Below, piece after piece: positions 13,238 to 14,302 of a stretch of DNA of 14,302 nt; the first letter of the stretch is position 1; each line of letters starts with the position of its first letter. The stretch spans positions 1 through 14,302 of the forward strand of contig CAMWUB010000014.1 of assembly GCA_947177345.1 (NCBI GenBank). Direction: 5' to 3'. This stretch comes from an uncultured Ruminococcus sp. Lineage in GTDB: Bacteria > Bacillota > Clostridia > Oscillospirales > Ruminococcaceae. Below the pieces are notes generated by a model. The model had not been told where the DNA came from and ran no database searches. It saw nothing but the letters and a program-made list of their open reading frames with translations. The position numbers were made by a program, and so were the translations under genes.

Positions 13238-13615
13238 TTGAAAAATCTTACACAAATAAAAGGCATTGACGAATTACTGAAAAAACTTCCGGAAAATTAT
13301 CATGGCTGGTATCATTTCGGTAATATTATAAGTCTTAACTATGGGAAAGAATTTGACTATGAAAAAGAGTTCGATTATGTGGACTGTATAGAAATGGTTC
13401 TTACAGACAACGAATATAAATACAAAATAAATGTCAGATTAATTGATTGTGTGGGTGAAATGAGTTTCGATATACTTAATGGTTTCTGGTCGGGACTTAC
13501 AATAGAATATCATGAATCTTATGATTACAGGCATTATGAATTTACAAGTTTTGAACAGGATATTTATTTTGATGTATGGTGCAGGGATATTTCTGTAAAG
13601 CTGATTGAGGAGTGA
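13238..13615 (+). CDS. Hypothetical protein, possible orphan immunity-type protein
   Basis: 125 residues. TTG 13238 is chosen because AAAGGAG (13223-13229) is 8 bases upstream and no better start exists. The sequence opens KNLTQIKGIDELLKKLP, then HGWYHFGNIISLNYG, then alternating hydrophobic strands rich in Tyr, Asp and Glu (YKINVRLIDCVGEMSFDIL; YFDVWCRDISVKLIE). It looks like a small acidic alpha/beta cytosolic protein, with no signal peptide or membrane segment. The pattern recalls single-domain immunity proteins of polymorphic toxin systems, and it heads a row of small genes ending in a DUF6678-like one. No toxin gene is in the window. The family is not recognised with certainty. Confidence 0.65.
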   Translation: MKNLTQIKGIDELLKKLPENYHGWYHFGNIISLNYGKEFDYEKEFDYVDCIEMVLTDNEYKYKINVRLIDCVGEMSFDILNGFWSGLTIEYHESYDYRHYEFTSFEQDIYFDVWCRDISVKLIEE

Positions 13616-13623
13616 AAATATTA

Positions 13624-13887
13624 ATGGAACAGATATATCATGTGGGAAATTGTCCGGTATGCAGAAGTTACGGAAGAATGGAAATTATTTATAATTTTCC
13701 GTCAGGGAAATGTTCAGTCATATGCGAAGAATGTGAACTGGAATTTGATACGGTAAGCGACTACATTAATAATAGAAACGGTCACAGAATATTTTTGAAA
13801 TCAGGCGAAAAAGCAATTGCAAGAACAGCGTTTCCGAAAGAAATAAAAAATTCTGAATGGTACGGTTTAGTAACAGAAAAATTCTGA
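13624..13887 (+). CDS. Small zinc-ribbon protein
   Basis: 87 residues from ATG 13624. An in-frame GTG at 13612 overlaps the previous stop codon (GTGA) and would add four residues, but GAGG lies only one base from it, so 13624 is slightly favoured. Two CxxC pairs, C10-P-V-C13 and C34-E-E-C37, with 20 residues between them, form a typical zinc ribbon. The remainder is polar and ends SEWYGLVTEKF. There is no catalytic signature. It is probably cotranscribed with the preceding gene (8 bases or an overlap) and with the following one (24 bases). The function is unknown. Zinc-ribbon proteins also occur among small genes in toxin-immunity neighbourhoods, but this is only context. Confidence 0.72.
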   Translation: MEQIYHVGNCPVCRSYGRMEIIYNFPSGKCSVICEECELEFDTVSDYINNRNGHRIFLKSGEKAIARTAFPKEIKNSEWYGLVTEKF

Positions 13888-13911
13888 ATAGCTGATTGAG
13901 GAGGTAATATA

Positions 13912-14302
13912 ATGACTGATAGTTTAAAAAGAAAAGTTTTCAATATAATCAGACAAAGAAATTTATGTAGTTATATGAATGATACAAAATGGGAAGAATT
14001 AAGATATTCCATGTATTATGATATGCCTTTTCCACCGCCGTATGATATAAAATATATTGATATTGACCATTCAACAGGTTATGACATAAACAAAGATATG
14101 TATTGTGAAGGTGATTGGTATGAACCTTTTTTACTGTACGATTATTCATTAATTGAATGGATAAAAATAAAACCAGTAATTCTTAAACATCGTGGAGCTT
14201 TAATATCTCCTGAAGTTATTGACGCAACCAAAGAATTAATAAATATTCTTGAAAAATATAATATTCCATACGAAAAAGAAAATAATATCTTTACAATATA
14301 TG
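13912..14302 (+). CDS. DUF6678-like protein, cut by the window end
   Basis: ATG 13912 has GAGGAGG (13898-13904) 7 bases upstream, and the frame is open for 130 codons to the window edge. Blocks include LCSYMNDTKWEELRYSM (19-35), MPFPPPYDIKYIDI (38-51), EGDWYEPFLL, LIEWIKIKPVILKHRG and ALISPEVIDATKELINILEKYNIPYE. From memory, the combination of 'NDTKWEEL', 'PFPPP', 'GDW' and 'IEWIKIKP' followed by a C-terminal helix matches the DUF6678 family, often listed near polymorphic toxin-immunity genes. The remaining C-terminus should be only a few residues. No enzymatic motif is evident. The family call rests on recollected sequence pattern, without a profile search. Confidence 0.72.
   Translation, partial: MTDSLKRKVFNIIRQRNLCSYMNDTKWEELRYSMYYDMPFPPPYDIKYIDIDHSTGYDINKDMYCEGDWYEPFLLYDYSLIEWIKIKPVILKHRGALISPEVIDATKELINILEKYNIPYEKENNIFTIY

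Noticed and set aside
1..14302. tRNA or rRNA genes, including a tRNA as integration target
   Set aside because: No cloverleaf-like or conserved rRNA sequence was seen on either strand; the target evidence points to spoIIID.

Overview
The window comes from a low-GC Gram-positive bacterium, most likely a gut or rumen Clostridia lineage of the Ruminococcus/Oscillospiraceae or Lachnospiraceae type. The signs are AT-rich DNA, strong AGGAGG ribosome-binding sites, sigma-A promoters, an expanded-family AAA-ATPase/PD-(D/E)XK gene, a yjdF riboswitch with its gene, and a sporulation gene fragment. There are two parts: the right-hand portion of an integrated mobile element (1 to about 12026), and host-type chromosome (about 12027 to 14302).

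Element, left to right. (a) 1-811 holds two small genes: a coiled-coil/HTH protein and an acidic helical protein. (b) 839-1270 holds a shared terminator, a leftward Cro/C1-type repressor gene, and two facing promoters that share an operator-like motif. (c) 1312-6661 is a two-gene surface operon driven by a perfect-consensus promoter: a lipoprotein with SLH-like repeats and a low-complexity VYTPPV-repeat tail, then a 1131-residue secreted protein whose base composition changes at an internal domain boundary. (d) 6680-8304 is a replication module: hairpins, iteron-like repeats on a 21-bp register, a HUH-family Rep paralogue that has lost both motif histidines, and directly behind it an intact HUH Rep. 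(e) 8343-10222 is a recombination module: a structured intergenic region, a 49-residue protein missed by length cut-offs, and a large serine recombinase. (f) 10234-11980 is an AAA-ATPase/PD-(D/E)XK cargo gene.

The key observation is at the right junction. The open frame 12027-12200 is the C-terminal part of SpoIIID, the mother-cell sporulation regulator (STVHKD, RHIRGG, ATKLKY). It starts abruptly in the middle of the HTH and is preceded by unrelated element-like DNA. The simplest reading is that the serine-recombinase element is inserted inside spoIIID, with the 5' part of the gene lying left of the window. This recalls the skin element in sigK and SP-beta in spsM. Upstream of the 49-aa gene and recombinase there is a candidate sigma-E-type promoter with a SpoIIID-box-like sequence in its spacer. 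That raises the hypothesis of developmentally timed excision, with the small protein as a candidate directionality factor. The SpoIIID identity is strong; the regulated-excision model is inference.

The host part continues with the spoIIID terminator, a non-coding stretch with hairpins and a promoter-hairpin-terminator unit (candidate small RNA), the yjdF riboswitch and yjdF, and a tight row of three small genes. The last of these resembles the DUF6678 family and runs off the window; they may be orphan immunity-type genes.
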